From assembly GCF_003171515.1 (NCBI RefSeq), contig NC_089397.1, positions 992,001-1,056,000 of the forward strand: 64,000 nt of DNA. The letters run 5' to 3'. How positions within the stretch are numbered: the stretch's first letter is position 1; each line of letters begins with the position of its first letter. The DNA is from Pyrenophora tritici-repentis. Lineage: Eukaryota; Ascomycota; Dothideomycetes; Pleosporales; Pleosporaceae. Below the pieces are notes generated by a model. That model was not told where the DNA came from. It saw only the letters and a program-made list of their open reading frames with translations, and did no database searches. Positions 21,647 through 32,932 of this stretch are shown here, piece by piece. Made by a program: the position numbers and the translations under genes.

Positions 21647-23539
21647 ATGCGAGGAGAGGTACGTATGCTAGCATTGTTGTCTATACATGAGAGGAGCTGT
21701 CCCTAAACGCGTGCACTTTCCCCGCCTCTTGCGCCTACGGGGGAGAGGACGGATGCAGTGCTCCCTAGGGCTATATGCTCCTAGAAGCCAGGCCGGAGGA
21801 AAAAGCAACAGCTTTAGGATCGCATATGACGAATGCAGTGGGATTGAACGTAGATTGCGCAGGCAATGCTAACATTGAGCGCGATAGATCTGCCACCTTC
21901 ACATCGGCCAAGCTGGCACCCAGCTTGGTAACAGCGCTTGGGAGCTGTACGTTACCCCGAATCCGCATGCGCCCCGATGTCTGTAGTCAAAGACTGACCC
22001 GAATACCACAGGTACCTCCTCGAGCATGGTCTCTTGCCTGATGGTCGCCCCAACCCCGATGCGAAGGAACTCGGCGAGGGCGGATCCTACGAGACCTTCT
22101 TCACAGAGACTGGCAGCGGCAAATACGTCCCCCGTTCCATCTTCGTCGACTTGGACCCTTCTGTATGTTGCCATATGTGTGGAGGTTTAGAATAGCGCTG
22201 ACTAGAGCAGCCCATCGACGAAATCCGAACTGGTGCCTACCGCCAACTCTTCCACCCTGAGCTGTTGATCAGCGGCAAGGAAGATGCTGCTAACAACTGT
22301 GCGTTTCAGAACCATGCATGGAAATACAAGGCGACTGACAAGAGTAGATGCGCGTGGTCACTACACCATCGGCAAGGAGATGGTCGACAGCGTAATTGAG
22401 AAGATCCGTCGCGTCGCTGGTAAGCTCTACCCGCTTTCCTAGCTCGATTCGCTTGCTAACCAGGTCAGATAACTGCTCGTCGCTTCAAGGTTTTCTCATT
22501 TTCCACTCTTTCGGTGGTGGTACCGGTTCCGGATTCGGTGCTCTTCTCCTTGAGCGCCTCTCGACCGACTACGGCAAGAAGTGCAAGCTCGAATTCGCTG
22601 TGTACCCTGCTCCTCGCGTTTCCACCTCCGTTGTCGAGCCCTACAACGCTGTCCTCTCGACTCACAGCACCATTGAGAACTCCGACTGCACATTCTTGGT
22701 TGACAACGAGGCCGTGTACGACATCTGCCGTCGCAGCTTGGATATTCCCCGTCCCAACTACGAGCATCTGAACCGTCTGATCGCTCAGGTTGTCAGCTCC
22801 ATCACCTCCAGTCTGCGCTTCGACGGTGCGCTCAACGTTGATCTGAACGAGTTCCAGACCAACCTTGTGCCATACCCTCGTATTCACTACCCGCTCATCA
22901 GTTACGCTCCGGTCATCTCAGCCAAGAAGAGCTCCCACGAGAGCTTCAAGGTCTCCGACCTCACCTTCCAGTGTATGTTTATCATTTCCATCATCTTCTG
23001 CGCCTTGCTAACGTAGACAGGCTTTGAGCCCAACAACCAGATGGTCGTCTGCGACCCACGCAACGGCAAGTACATGGCTGTCGCGCTCCTGTACCGTGGT
23101 GACATTGTTCCCCGCGACTGCAGTGCTGCAGCCGGTGCTCTCAAGGCCAAGTCATCCTTCAACTTGGTTGAGTGGTGCCCGACTGGCTTCAAGCTTGGAA
23201 TCAACTACACAAAGTATGTACCCTATTCTTCATCCTTATGCTGCATCACTAACACATTCCAGGCCCATCAGCGTCCCCGGTAGCGAGCTCTCGTCCGTCG
23301 ACCGAAGTGTTGCCATGCTTAGCAACACCACTGCCATCGCCGAAGCGTGGTCCCGCTTGGACCACAAGTTCGATCTCATGTACTCGAAGCGCGCTTTCGT
23401 GCACTGGTACGTGGGTGAGGGTATGGAGGAAGGAGAGTTCTCCGAGGCCCGTGAGGACTTGGCTGCGCTGGAAAAGGACTACGAAGAGGTTGCCAGCGAC
23501 TCGCTTGATGACGAGGGCATTGAGGAGGGCGAGTACTAA
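21647..23539 (+). CDS. TUB1: Alpha-tubulin
   Basis: Alpha subunit of the microtubule heterodimer. Eight exons rebuild a 451-residue protein in phase: 21647-21658, 21888-21946, 22012-22162, 22211-22298, 22348-22419, 22469-22972, 23021-23213 and 23263-23539. The N-terminus is MRGE joined to [20 protein letters not shown], which marks alpha rather than beta tubulin (beta begins MREI). The GTP-binding loop GGGTGSG is in exon 6. The C-terminus is acidic and ends EEGEY, the terminal Tyr expected of a detyrosinatable alpha-tubulin. Intron 1 is 229 bp and follows only four codons; the other six are 48-65 bp. Exons 2-5 are too short to show as substantial open frames, so a naive search would miss the N-terminal quarter. 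Confidence 0.97.
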
Positions 23540-24289
23540 ATTTTGTAATTGCGTTCGGGACCATGCTTTGGGGACACTTTTGAGCTTGCTACGACAGGCT
23601 GTGTGGGTGCGATAGAACTGGTCGCAGTCACTATCTTTTGATAGGGTCAACATGTTTAAGTGGAAAACTATTTTGTCATTCAATTTACTCTATACCTTTC
23701 GAGAAACAGCTATACTCATTTGATGTGATGCGCTGGCAATCTAACCGGCAATCACCAGCGGGGTGCAATGACTGGCAGAGGGATTGTCAAGAGACTTGTA
23801 AAACGGCAGTCATGATCTCACGCCACCTAATGTTAAGCAAATGTGCATGTTATAATCACGCGATGTCAAACAGGCGCTCGGCGAAGTGAACAATACGTAA
23901 TTATTTACATTCTACATGTGAGAAATAGAGAGAGCCCGGCGCACTGCCCTTGGCCTACGATGTAATAGCAAAGCAAAGTAAACTGCCCTCTCCATCTATT
24001 GTAGGAGAACATCCAGCGCAAATAAAGTATGTACTATGAGAAAAAACTTTTCTCCCCTCTCTTTTCTTTCACACCACACTAGGTGAATGGGATATAGAGA
24101 AAGAGAAAGAAAGAAGACCGGATACCACCTGGGTGCCATGAAATATGTGACGGTGGGTAAGCATCTAATACGCGTGGCTGGCGGTTACAGTGGCCCCTTA
24201 TACTCTAATATGTCAAGTATCCTATGACACCCCGGGGGATACAACGCTCCAAAGAAGAGCCGCAACAGCAGAGTAAAACATATGGTGTT
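23540..24289. other. Convergent 3' region between alpha-tubulin and the MscS gene
   Basis: A 750-bp interval holding the 3' ends of two converging genes. It contains an A/G-rich tract near 24085-24120 and one copy of a direct repeat (24165-24231) whose partner lies beyond the other end of the MscS gene. Confidence 0.5.
24165..24231 (+). repeat. Direct repeat copy A flanking the MscS gene
   Basis: About 67 bp beginning CTAATACGCG, roughly 75 percent identical by eye to 27440-27505, same orientation. Weaker similarity continues on both sides to a shared GTAAAAC box near 24275. The two copies bracket the MscS gene. Confidence 0.55.
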
Positions 24290-27200
24290 CTACCTCCTGA
24301 ACCTTCTCATTTCAAATACATCAGTGCGCGACCTCGCGGGTGGACTAAACGTCCTATCTGAGCCCGCGGTGCTCGGTAGCGCGCCCGAGGAATGCGGCGG
24401 CACATCAACACTGGACGTCATACGCAATGGAGTCTCATCGTCTCCTCGCACAGCCTTCTCGCTGACTAGTCCAGAACGTGGGTCCATCGTATTGGTTCTG
24501 GGCGGGATATCGTAGTCTGCCTCTGGAATATCGGCCATGGCAGCTTCTTCATCGTTACCATGGCGGTTGCGGGAGAAGAAGCGATTCCGATGCGTGCGTT
24601 CGCGCTGCGTGGAGCTAGCGTTTGTGCCTACGCGCTGGATACCGGTGCTGCGGGCGCTGTCTTCAGATTGACGGGTGCGATCCTGAGAGCGGGAAGGCGA
24701 AGTTACGCGAACGACTGTGGCGCGGGCGCGGGCGTCATTTTCGCGGTCATCAAGGACGTCCCCGCTAGGGTCGTCGAGACCCATTGATTTCATGCCTAGG
24801 GAGAAGTCGACTCGGCGGCCCATGGCAGAGAGGGTTTCGGGGACGCGTTTGGTGGTGCTGGGTTGACGGAGGATGGAGCCGTGGCGTGCTGGGGTGTTTG
24901 AGGAGCCAGCGGGGCCGGGAGTGGTGCCTTCGGCGGGTGCGACGAAAGGCTGGTCTTGAGGCTCGTTGCGGATATGGCCGTTCGGTTGGTCGGGCGTTCC
25001 GTTGATACCAACGCCAGGTGTAGCAGGGTTCTGAAGGTTCTGAAGATATACTGGGAAAGACTCTTTTTGACCAGGGTAGCGCATGCGGGGACCTTCGATT
25101 TCGCATTCCTGGATGGCCATGGTGAGTGCACAAATGAACTTGTTGCGGCGCTGGAGCCTGAGCAATTCGTTTTGCCAGTTGGACTTGTAGAAGAAGACGA
25201 CGTTTAGCTCGAGCCAGTGAACTTCCTGTACTGCTCGTAGCTCAGTAAGAATGTTGGTTTGGTACTCGCGCTTTTCAGCAGTGACGAATTCGAGAAGGAC
25301 ATTGCGAAGACGTTCAATCTGCTCCAGAGTGGTACCAAACTTGATGATGATGGGTATGGCCTCGGCAAGGGCACCTGAACGACGGTGGTTGAGGATAAAG
25401 AGCGTGTTGAGGTAGCTGTTGGGCGCTTGAACAACGTGACCCTGCATCTTCTTGAACTCGGTGTAGAAGAGGGCAATCTCCTTGACAAAATAATCATCGC
25501 CTCTGCCAAGGTCACCGGTATTACCGTAGACTGTGACACGGTCTCCAACATCGTAAGGGTGCTTGACGAAGACGAAGATGCAGGACTGGAGGAATTCTTG
25601 TGCTGTTGCAGAGAAGAGCCAGGATAGAGCGAGAAGAGTTGAACCGGCAGACGTGAGTACACCAGCAGCTGAAGTCGAGATCAAAGAAATGAACACGATG
25701 ATGGTGATGATGAGTACGATGAACATGAAGACATCGTCCAGCTTCGAGACGACACTATCCAGATCCTTGAGAGAAGCGGTGATGGACTTGCGCTCGCGGC
25801 CGATTTCGACACAGACAGCCTCGAGCTCTTCCATAGAAATGTCGCCATTCATGTCCTTATCAAACATGGAAAAGGCTGCGTTGGCTTCATCGTCGCTATC
25901 GAAGGCATTGTTAAGGTCTTCGTTATGGACAGTCTCGGTTTCAGGCCGCGCGAATGTTCGATACAACCGACGAGCCAGGACCTGAGCACCACTTGTGGTA
26001 CTAATCAGTTGAAGAACAACTTGATGAGGGTGGTTGCTACCAGTCACGGCCCGTCCAGTGAAATCTCCGGCCACCTTACCGGCGATATCACCGAATTTGT
26101 TGAAGCCGACTTTGATGTTCCTCTGTGCCTCGTTCAGGACTTGGCCGGGAGTACGAGCACCAGATGGGCCATGGTCGTGATCCTGTTCAAACTCCGAGTC
26201 TTCCATAGCAATCTTCTCTTTGGAGAACCTGTACAACTTGCCAAGACTGCCAATCTGGAACTTGTTCAGCTCGATCCTGTCCTGGTATGTTCGGAGATGG
26301 AAGCTAATGGCGATAAGCTGGATAATAATCTTCTCGATGAAGTTCAGTACAAAACCGACGAAGAGTGTTACAAGCACCTTGTTCATGTTGCGTTCCCAGT
26401 TTCTAGTAGTCTTGACACCGTTGAGATGGTGATTCGTCATTGTTGGGAGGAACGACACCTCAATGGCCAGCCACCAAAAGAACAAGGTAGCCGGCAGCTC
26501 GAGCTGCTTTCCCATGTCTCTCCACTTCTTGCTGTTGTTGGTGAAGAGACTGGAAACAAGACCGATAGGCCAGGGAAGTAGCTTGGCAAGGACCTGAGAA
26601 ATGTGTTAGTGATGGTAGACGTGATACCAAAAGGATGCTTACTCTTCCTGCCCATAGTGTCAGCCACACGATCATGAGCCATATGGAAAACCAGACCAGT
26701 TCGACGCCTCCGACAGTAGCTTCGTCGAACACAAATGCCCCAAGGAGAAGAGGAATTAGAATCACAAGCACCATGGGGGTGATATACGTAAAGTATCTCA
26801 CGAGCCATGACGAGTTGTGCACCTTCTTGAAAAACTTGGAGAAGTTGGTGTTGGGGTTTTCGGGTGGTGTATAGCGGGCAGCCTGCTCGTGCAATGGGTT
26901 CGTAGCTTCGTCAAAGTCGTCTACAACTTCGGTTCGGCGAGATCGTACTCGCGTCATGGACCGGGTAGTTGACTGGTTCCGCATCAGAGCTTCTTTTTCA
27001 TTCAGTCCTTGCTCGACTGCAAGCACCGCGAGATCATCGTTGAGTCTGCTGGCCTGCTCACGATTCTGGGATGGTGATGATATGCCGTTCATGGGAGGAA
27101 TATCATGTGCGGTCTCGACTGTCAGATGTGTGCCGGATCGCGATCGGCCGTGTGTTGCCCGTGCGCCAGTATCTAGATGCAGGGGATGATGGTGTTCGTC

Positions 27201-27305
27201 TCCAACCACCGTTCCGTCCTCATCGGAAGATCGCTGGTGGGGATATGGCATATTGCTGTCCATGTCGTATGTCGGCTCAGGCCTCTCGGTGTTCGGGGTC
27301 GTCAT
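24290..27305 (-). CDS. EF-hand MscS-type mechanosensitive channel
   Basis: Two exons (27305-26643 and 26593-24290, 49-bp intron) encode 988 residues. It matches the fungal MscS-like channels, which in fission yeast (Msy1/Msy2) sit in the ER membrane and control calcium under hypo-osmotic stress. A polar N-terminus is followed by several transmembrane helices (two before and two or more after the intron). Next comes an EF-hand loop [12 protein letters not shown] (about 466-477), then the MscS pore helix region rich in small residues (about 505-570) and the beta domain with HPYDVGDRV. The last 250 residues are Pro/Ser/Arg-rich, charged and probably cytosolic. The EF-hand directly before the pore suggests calcium gating; that is family knowledge rather than something shown here. 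The pair of direct repeats flanking the gene is unexplained. Confidence 0.93.
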
Positions 27306-29280
27306 GGCGGAGATGCGCGCTCAGGCCGAGACGATCGTGATATATGGGGCGACGATTGCCTTTTCGTCCCCACGACAATCAATGGCTCGCAGTCGCCGTT
27401 GCACCTGATTGTTACAAAAAACTTGACAGTATGGGGCGCCTAGTAGGCGTGTCTAGCGGGTACAGCGGTGTTTTTACACTTGTATGCCAAGTATTCTATG
27501 AGACCTGGGTGGTTACAGTGATGGAGCTGCGAGTGTAAAACGCGAACCGCAGTGATGGTGTGACGTCAAGCTCGTTGCCGACTTTTCCAGATAGTTATTT
27601 AGCGAGTGACAGAGGGAAGTCCCGTTATGTTGTGATAGCAGATAGCAATTTTGTGCGAGCGTGAAGAAAACAGAAGAAGAGGATCGAAGGATGAACAGCG
27701 ATGTAGCATGGAGTGGAGCGGGCCTGGGGTTAAAGGAGCAGCAGTGGGCCAGGGATTATTTTTGGGGACTCCCGATCTGCGGTTCCTCTCAATTTCGACG
27801 CCAACCTTTCGCCTGGTGATGGTCCAAGACAGAAAATTGGGTCTTCAAAGCGTCGGCGGACTTGTGTGGACATGGCAAACCTTGGGTGGGTCTCATCGCT
27901 TTGTCTAGATTGTCTGTTGGGACGGAGTCTGGTACGAAAATGTATGCCGGAACGCGTTTGCATCCAACAAAAGCGATGGGGTTGTCCTATCGGGCTTGTT
28001 GTCGGTGTGGAAAGACGGCGCTTTTGTGCATTCTACGGGCGCGTTGGTCGCTGACAGCGGCCTCGCACCCGTTAGGTTCTTCGCGCGGCGCGTTGGGATG
28101 ACAGCCACCGACGTCACGCAGCCTCCTATGCAGGTCCCGCAACTTGTACAGTAGTCGCAGTCGCACTCGGCAGCTTTCAAGTCTTTCCAATTGCACTTTT
28201 GTGTCTAATTGAGTCAAGTGCACATGCATGCAACACTGCTGTACGCCACCACACGTGTTCCACAATCCCGTAATGGTAGCTCTTTTGAATAATTCGCCGA
28301 TTGCGACCGCCGTCGACGAGCTTAAGTACTGTGCTGTGAGAGCTCCAAGCGTCTCTTGACTTCTTATCCGTAATTTCAAAGTCAAAGTTTCTTATCGCGG
28401 AAAGGCTGTTTCACACCAAAGTCACGGCTTTTACGAGACCTTGGCAAGTGCCGATCCCAATGCCGCCCCTGCATAACCAGCCTGAGCGTGAGCCATTCCT
28501 TGGATCGTGACGTGGGGGTCCTCTTCATAATGGGGCAACTACAACCAACACGACAACAGATGATCACTTCTCAAAGTTGCGAGACCCGCAAGCATCTCAT
28601 TTTCCCCATCTTTGTCCCCCAACGTTGATCTGGGCCATGTGCAAAGGATGAGCGACCCTGTGCATCATTGTCGTTCTAGACACTGGCTATTGCGGCAAGC
28701 TCAATACTCACCCCGTTACACTGCCCAGGTGAGCACGACGCTGCCTTCCATCATAGAGCGACGTGTCCTCGCATCAAGGTTTAAGCGATACGACTCGAGC
28801 ACGGGTATTCATGCTACCGATTCCGCGCTGCCATGTGGGTCTCACAATCCGTATTGTGTCATACCTGGTACATCGAAACAGCTTTCGCTGTCATCTCAAC
28901 CGATGTAACTTATGCGTAGACCGCTTCATTATCGGAGGTACAACGTATTTGGATACCCGCTATTCAAACTCACCATTGAGCACTGCTCCATCAATATCGG
29001 TATCACCGATTGTTGTCAATTACCTACATAGAATCACATGGAAGACATGTACTGTAACATTACCATGAATTTGCGTACATATTTCACTGGGCATTATTGC
29101 AGTAGCGGTGGCAATGGTGGTATGGGGGAAAGAGACATTAATAGCACTTTCGGTCCGTTTCCTCGGCCTTGCATACAGTACCGACATGATAAAAATGGCC
29201 TTGTAGTATCCACCAAGGGCTCCTTTCATAGAGAAGGCGTTTAGCCTCGATTACATTTATCGTCTGATGTAGCTTGAAAT
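27306..29280. other. Noncoding interval upstream of the MscS gene
   Basis: Nearly 2 kb without a supportable gene. The MscS promoter must lie at its left end, next to the second flanking repeat copy (27440-27505). Open frames here are short and overlap one another on both strands. Confidence 0.5.
27440..27505 (+). repeat. Direct repeat copy B flanking the MscS gene
   Basis: The partner of 24165-24231, in the same orientation, beginning CTAGTAGGCG and ending TATTCTATGAGACC, where copy A has TATCCTATGACACC. It lies about 135 bp upstream of the MscS start codon. Confidence 0.55.
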
Positions 29281-29960
29281 ATAGGGATTACCTAAATAGG
29301 CAAGTATCCAAGTCTGTAGATTACTGGTAAAATAATAGTGAATACAGTTGCTGGTGTGGTTAAGGAATGGGTTACTACCGTGGACCACGACGTTCACTTT
29401 GGAACTACTATAATCTACTGCTGATTACGATTGCCTATTCTAGCAAATATAAACCTAGCATACCCTAGAGTAGATGCTAGATGCTGTTGAGTGCCGTGAG
29501 CTACGGTGAAAGCAATAGTCTTGGCATTGGTGACTGGGGATCGAAAGGGACTGAGAACATTCACCCATTTCATTGCTACATTCCACACTTGCGACTTTAT
29601 TGCCTAATGTGGTAATGCCGATCTGGAAAGCATATTATTTCAACGGGAAGTTGGAAAGAAGGTCGGGAAGGGGGCTTTAAGGCTGTAGAAGGAGACGGGA
29701 GTGGATGTACATATGTGGGGGCTAGTTCCTTCACCCTCTAGGTTACTGTAATCTACAGTTCCGAATTCCTTGCCTAATGCGGTAACTATAGTTTGAAATG
29801 TATATCATTCCAGAGAGCAGTTGGAAAAGGGTACAAAAGGGTGCCTCAAGGTCGTGGAAAGAGGGGGGAGTGAATATAATATAGGTAGAGGTTAGTTCCT
29901 TCACCATCTAGGTTACCATAATCCACACTGAAGCAGTACTTGCCTAATCAGGAAATCGGG
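29281..29960. mobile_element. MITE-like element with terminal inverted repeats and internal 170-bp repeats
   Basis: The left end (about 29286-29330) and right end (about 29913-29957) are imperfect inverted repeats of about 45 bp. The left end contains TAGGCAAGTA and CTGTAGATTACTGGTAA; the right end contains TACTTGCCTA and GGTTACCATAATCCACA. The right-end motif recurs inside at about 170-bp spacing: TGCCTA-like boxes at about 29432, 29601, 29771 and 29941, each preceded by a TACTGTAATCTACAG-like box. There is no transposase-like open frame, so it would be a non-autonomous element or a relic. A target-site duplication could not be defined because the outermost bases have drifted. Confidence 0.6.
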
Positions 29961-30327
29961 GGCTGGCAAACCTCATTATTCTGCAAGAGAAATGTCGTAT
30001 TGAGATTGCACATTTACTACGGTCGTTGTCCCAACTGTTGTATTCTTGCATGTATCACCGCTCTCACCTGCCTTAGCAGGGACGACACCATGCCGGCCTG
30101 TCTATCAATGAAGATACCAACCAGGCACCGTGGTTGATTCTTCCTTGCTGCATCTTTCTATTAAATAAGAAGATACCGTAAGCTATGGTGTCTCCTCTAC
30201 TGACCCTTGTAAAGCCCGGGAGCGGAACCGAGGCTAAAAAGAGAAAGGCGCGTCGTCGCCATGTCATTCGCAATGCCGCCTCGTTGCGCAGCTTCCCCGC
30301 AAACTTCTGGACTCACCACGACCCACC

Positions 30328-31814
30328 ATGTTCACTTTACCAAGGCCATCATTGCCAGCGTTTCTTCGCGCGCGTGATGCGCCACACTTCAAAGTCGACT
30401 TGCCTTCCGTAGAGGTCCACGATATCGAAACTTCGGCGGAAAAGCGACCGCGAACACTCAAGCACCTGCTCAAGGCTAACCACGCCAACTACTCGATCAT
30501 ATACCACGACCTCAGATTCCACAACCATACGCCACACGTACGCTGCTCCTCCTGTAAAGGCCGTAGCTGCTAAGCATGTGTCTTAGATACTGGGATCAGC
30601 TTACCTCCTCGGAGGCACAACAGAGCATCTGAACGACATATATGAGAAGGAGGCTGCACAACTGGAGCCCTGGCATGATGCTCCTGGTGAGATAACTGCG
30701 GATGACTGGCGGGATTTTCTGGGGAAGCGCGAGTGAGTGATTAACTGGTGCTTGGACTTCTGGTTGTTGATGTGCAGCTAGGTATCAACGTGCCTTTATC
30801 GACTTCTTCGAGGACCAACTTGTGAGCAAGAAGTATGACGTCAAGGAAGTCATTAATGAATTCCTCCTCAGAGGCAAAGAGCCGATGATCAATGGCATAA
30901 TCTCAGGCCGTATGTACGACCCACAATCATCTAAGCGTCGCTAATACCACGTAGTGGCGCATCCTCTTATCCATCTCGGCTACGCTTACGAGCTCAATTC
31001 GAAAACCGTTGCTATCGAGGCCCTGGCCATGGGCTCGTGCTTCTATGGTTCTCTCCACAAATACATCGACGACCCGAAATACACAAAGCCCAGCCCCCAC
31101 GCTGCGGCGGGACGCCAGACAGGGCTCCTGGTTTTGCTTGACAAGGTTCGCGAGGACAAGCGCTTCGATGGCCTATACGATCACCGAAGCGGCGATATAA
31201 CCAAGGTGCTGGAGGAGCGCGAAGAAGCCTTCTTAGAGTACTGGAATGCCTGGGAGATCACCAGTCCGAATGAACAGTTCCAAGCTGCCCAGGAAGTTGG
31301 TTTAGGCCTTCTTACAGGCACACCGGCACCTGAGAAGGGAAAGTACGATTTCTTTCTCGTACATGTACTGACAAGTTCGCATGCAATTCGCATCCTCCTT
31401 CCATTGATCCCGTCGAAATTCCATGTCAGCCTGTTGCGCCAGTGGTGGCTATTTGCACTTGGTGTATTCATTGCACAAATGAGACCGGAGATTGATATGG
31501 AAAGTGTGATCCCTGGTGATGGTAGTGAGAAGACTTGGAAACATGTTGTAGACAAGGCATTGAACGGACCACATTCAACTGACGCGCATTACGTCAAAGG
31601 TGAGTCACAATGGTCCATGTTGTTTAGGTCTCCTGACTAACAATCTTCAGCATTGCGAGCTTTAAAAGTAGCTGAAGAGACGTGGGGACGATCAGAAGCT
31701 GGGTCGAGTCATTGGCTCAACGCTGCAGTCAAGTTTGCTGATGGCTTCGAGGGCTGGGGAGGCTTTGGCACAGCAGAAGACGAAGCAAGGATGGGGTATC
31801 CCGAGAAGCAGTAA
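30328..31814 (+). CDS. AflY/questin-oxidase-like protein
   Basis: Five exons (30328-30537, 30587-30732, 30782-30909, 30955-31599, 31651-31814) rebuild 430 residues in phase. The protein matches the questin oxidase-like family (AflY/HypA and GedK relatives, DUF4243). Characterised members carry out oxidative ring opening of anthraquinone-type polyketides in aflatoxin and geodin pathways. Landmarks are LLKANHANYSIIYHDLRFHNHTPH, HLIHLGYAYE-type helices (here HPLIHLGYAYELNSK), a His in FFLVHVLTSSHAIRILLP and the C-terminal W-x-x-AA-x-KF. No polyketide synthase or other pathway gene is nearby, so it stands alone and its substrate is unknown. Many such standalone paralogues exist in fungi. Introns are 45-51 bp. 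Confidence 0.88.
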
Positions 31815-32027
31815 TCCCGAGAGGAAAAGGAGCAATAATAAAAAGGATAACACAGGGATCATACACATTTGTAATGCTCAAAGCTGTCGACAGCTCATCC
31901 CCAGGCTCATGTCTACCTTGGATATACAGACTCGAAATCTCCAATCCATGGCCCAAGTGCAAATACATTCTCAGAGCCCCCTTGTATCGTCACCGGCCCA
32001 CTACTCACGCACCAGAGTGGTTCAAAA

Positions 32028-32613
32028 TTAGACTGACGCATGCAGAACCAAAGTGGTAACCCAACCTTCGCCCTCCTTGTTCATATGATCAAGGGTCCGT
32101 AGGGGTAGGCTGCTCTCACATCGATGAACCACGGTCTTCAACCCCTTCAGCTCAGAAAGAGGATAGCCACACAGCCACAATACTATCCAGCGCGCTCGCG
32201 TACATCTCCCATCTGCAGACGAACCAATGGTGTTTGTGCTGGTCCACCCACTCTATGGACTCGATGGCGCACAGTTGCGCTTTGGTGCTCGCATCGAGGA
32301 ACTTTGTAAAGGCTACGGCTTCATATTTGTAAAGTGCAAAGGAAAAAACACAGTACTTGTAGGGAAGAATGGCAGTTTCGTGGTTGAGTTGGCGGCAGGT
32401 TAGCGGTAGTGCCATTGCATTCTTGTCGGGCTTCATGGCGGCGTCGGTGTATACGTAGTCAAAGATTCGGTTGCGCAGCTCAGAGGGGAGGCGGAGCAGG
32501 GGCGAGTTCGTTTGGTTGAGAGAAGTACTGGCACAACATGTTAGCATGGATGTAGGAATTGGTGTTTGAGAGTAGTAGTGGTCTTACATCTTATCTTGCT
32601 CTTCCTGTAGCAT
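32028..32613 (-). pseudogene. 2EXR/F-box-like family gene with a frameshift
   Basis: A small first exon (32613-32588, MLQEEQDK) joins over a 60-bp GT-AG intron to 32527, reading TSLNQTNSPLLRLPSELRNRIFDYVY. That is the start typical of a large dothideomycete family of F-box/2EXR-like proteins. The frame then stops at 32152 after 133 residues. In the +1 frame the protein resumes with GYPLSELKGLKTV and continues to a stop at 32028. The neighbouring family member has DELKGLKSV at the equivalent place, so one indel between about 32210 and 32255 has broken the gene. No phase-compatible intron explains the shift. Upstream TTACRQLNHETAILPYK-type residues are intact, so decay is recent, or this is a sequencing error. 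Confidence 0.6.
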
Positions 32614-32932
32614 AGCTTGCTAAGACATTGTGATAAGAGACCGCTTCAGATGATTTGTGTAACTTTCGATTGAGGAGGAAACTCTGATGGTATGAAGGTG
32701 GATGGGGCAATTGTATTATTGCGTGTACATGTGTTTGTTTTGAGATTTATGTAGAATTCGGGACACGCTGCTAGCGTGTATTACTAGCGAGTGAATCACG
32801 TGACTATGACTACACTAACCTCAATGGACCATGTGACCTTGCACATGTACATTACACTCAATAATACAGACCCTTCCATCTCAATGATCCCCTGACACTG
32901 CTCGAAGCCAGCAAGGTAAGCCATTGAAACCT

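Noticed and set aside
30328..31814. A secondary-metabolite cluster around the AflY-like gene
   Set aside because: No backbone enzyme, P450, transporter or pathway regulator lies in the window.
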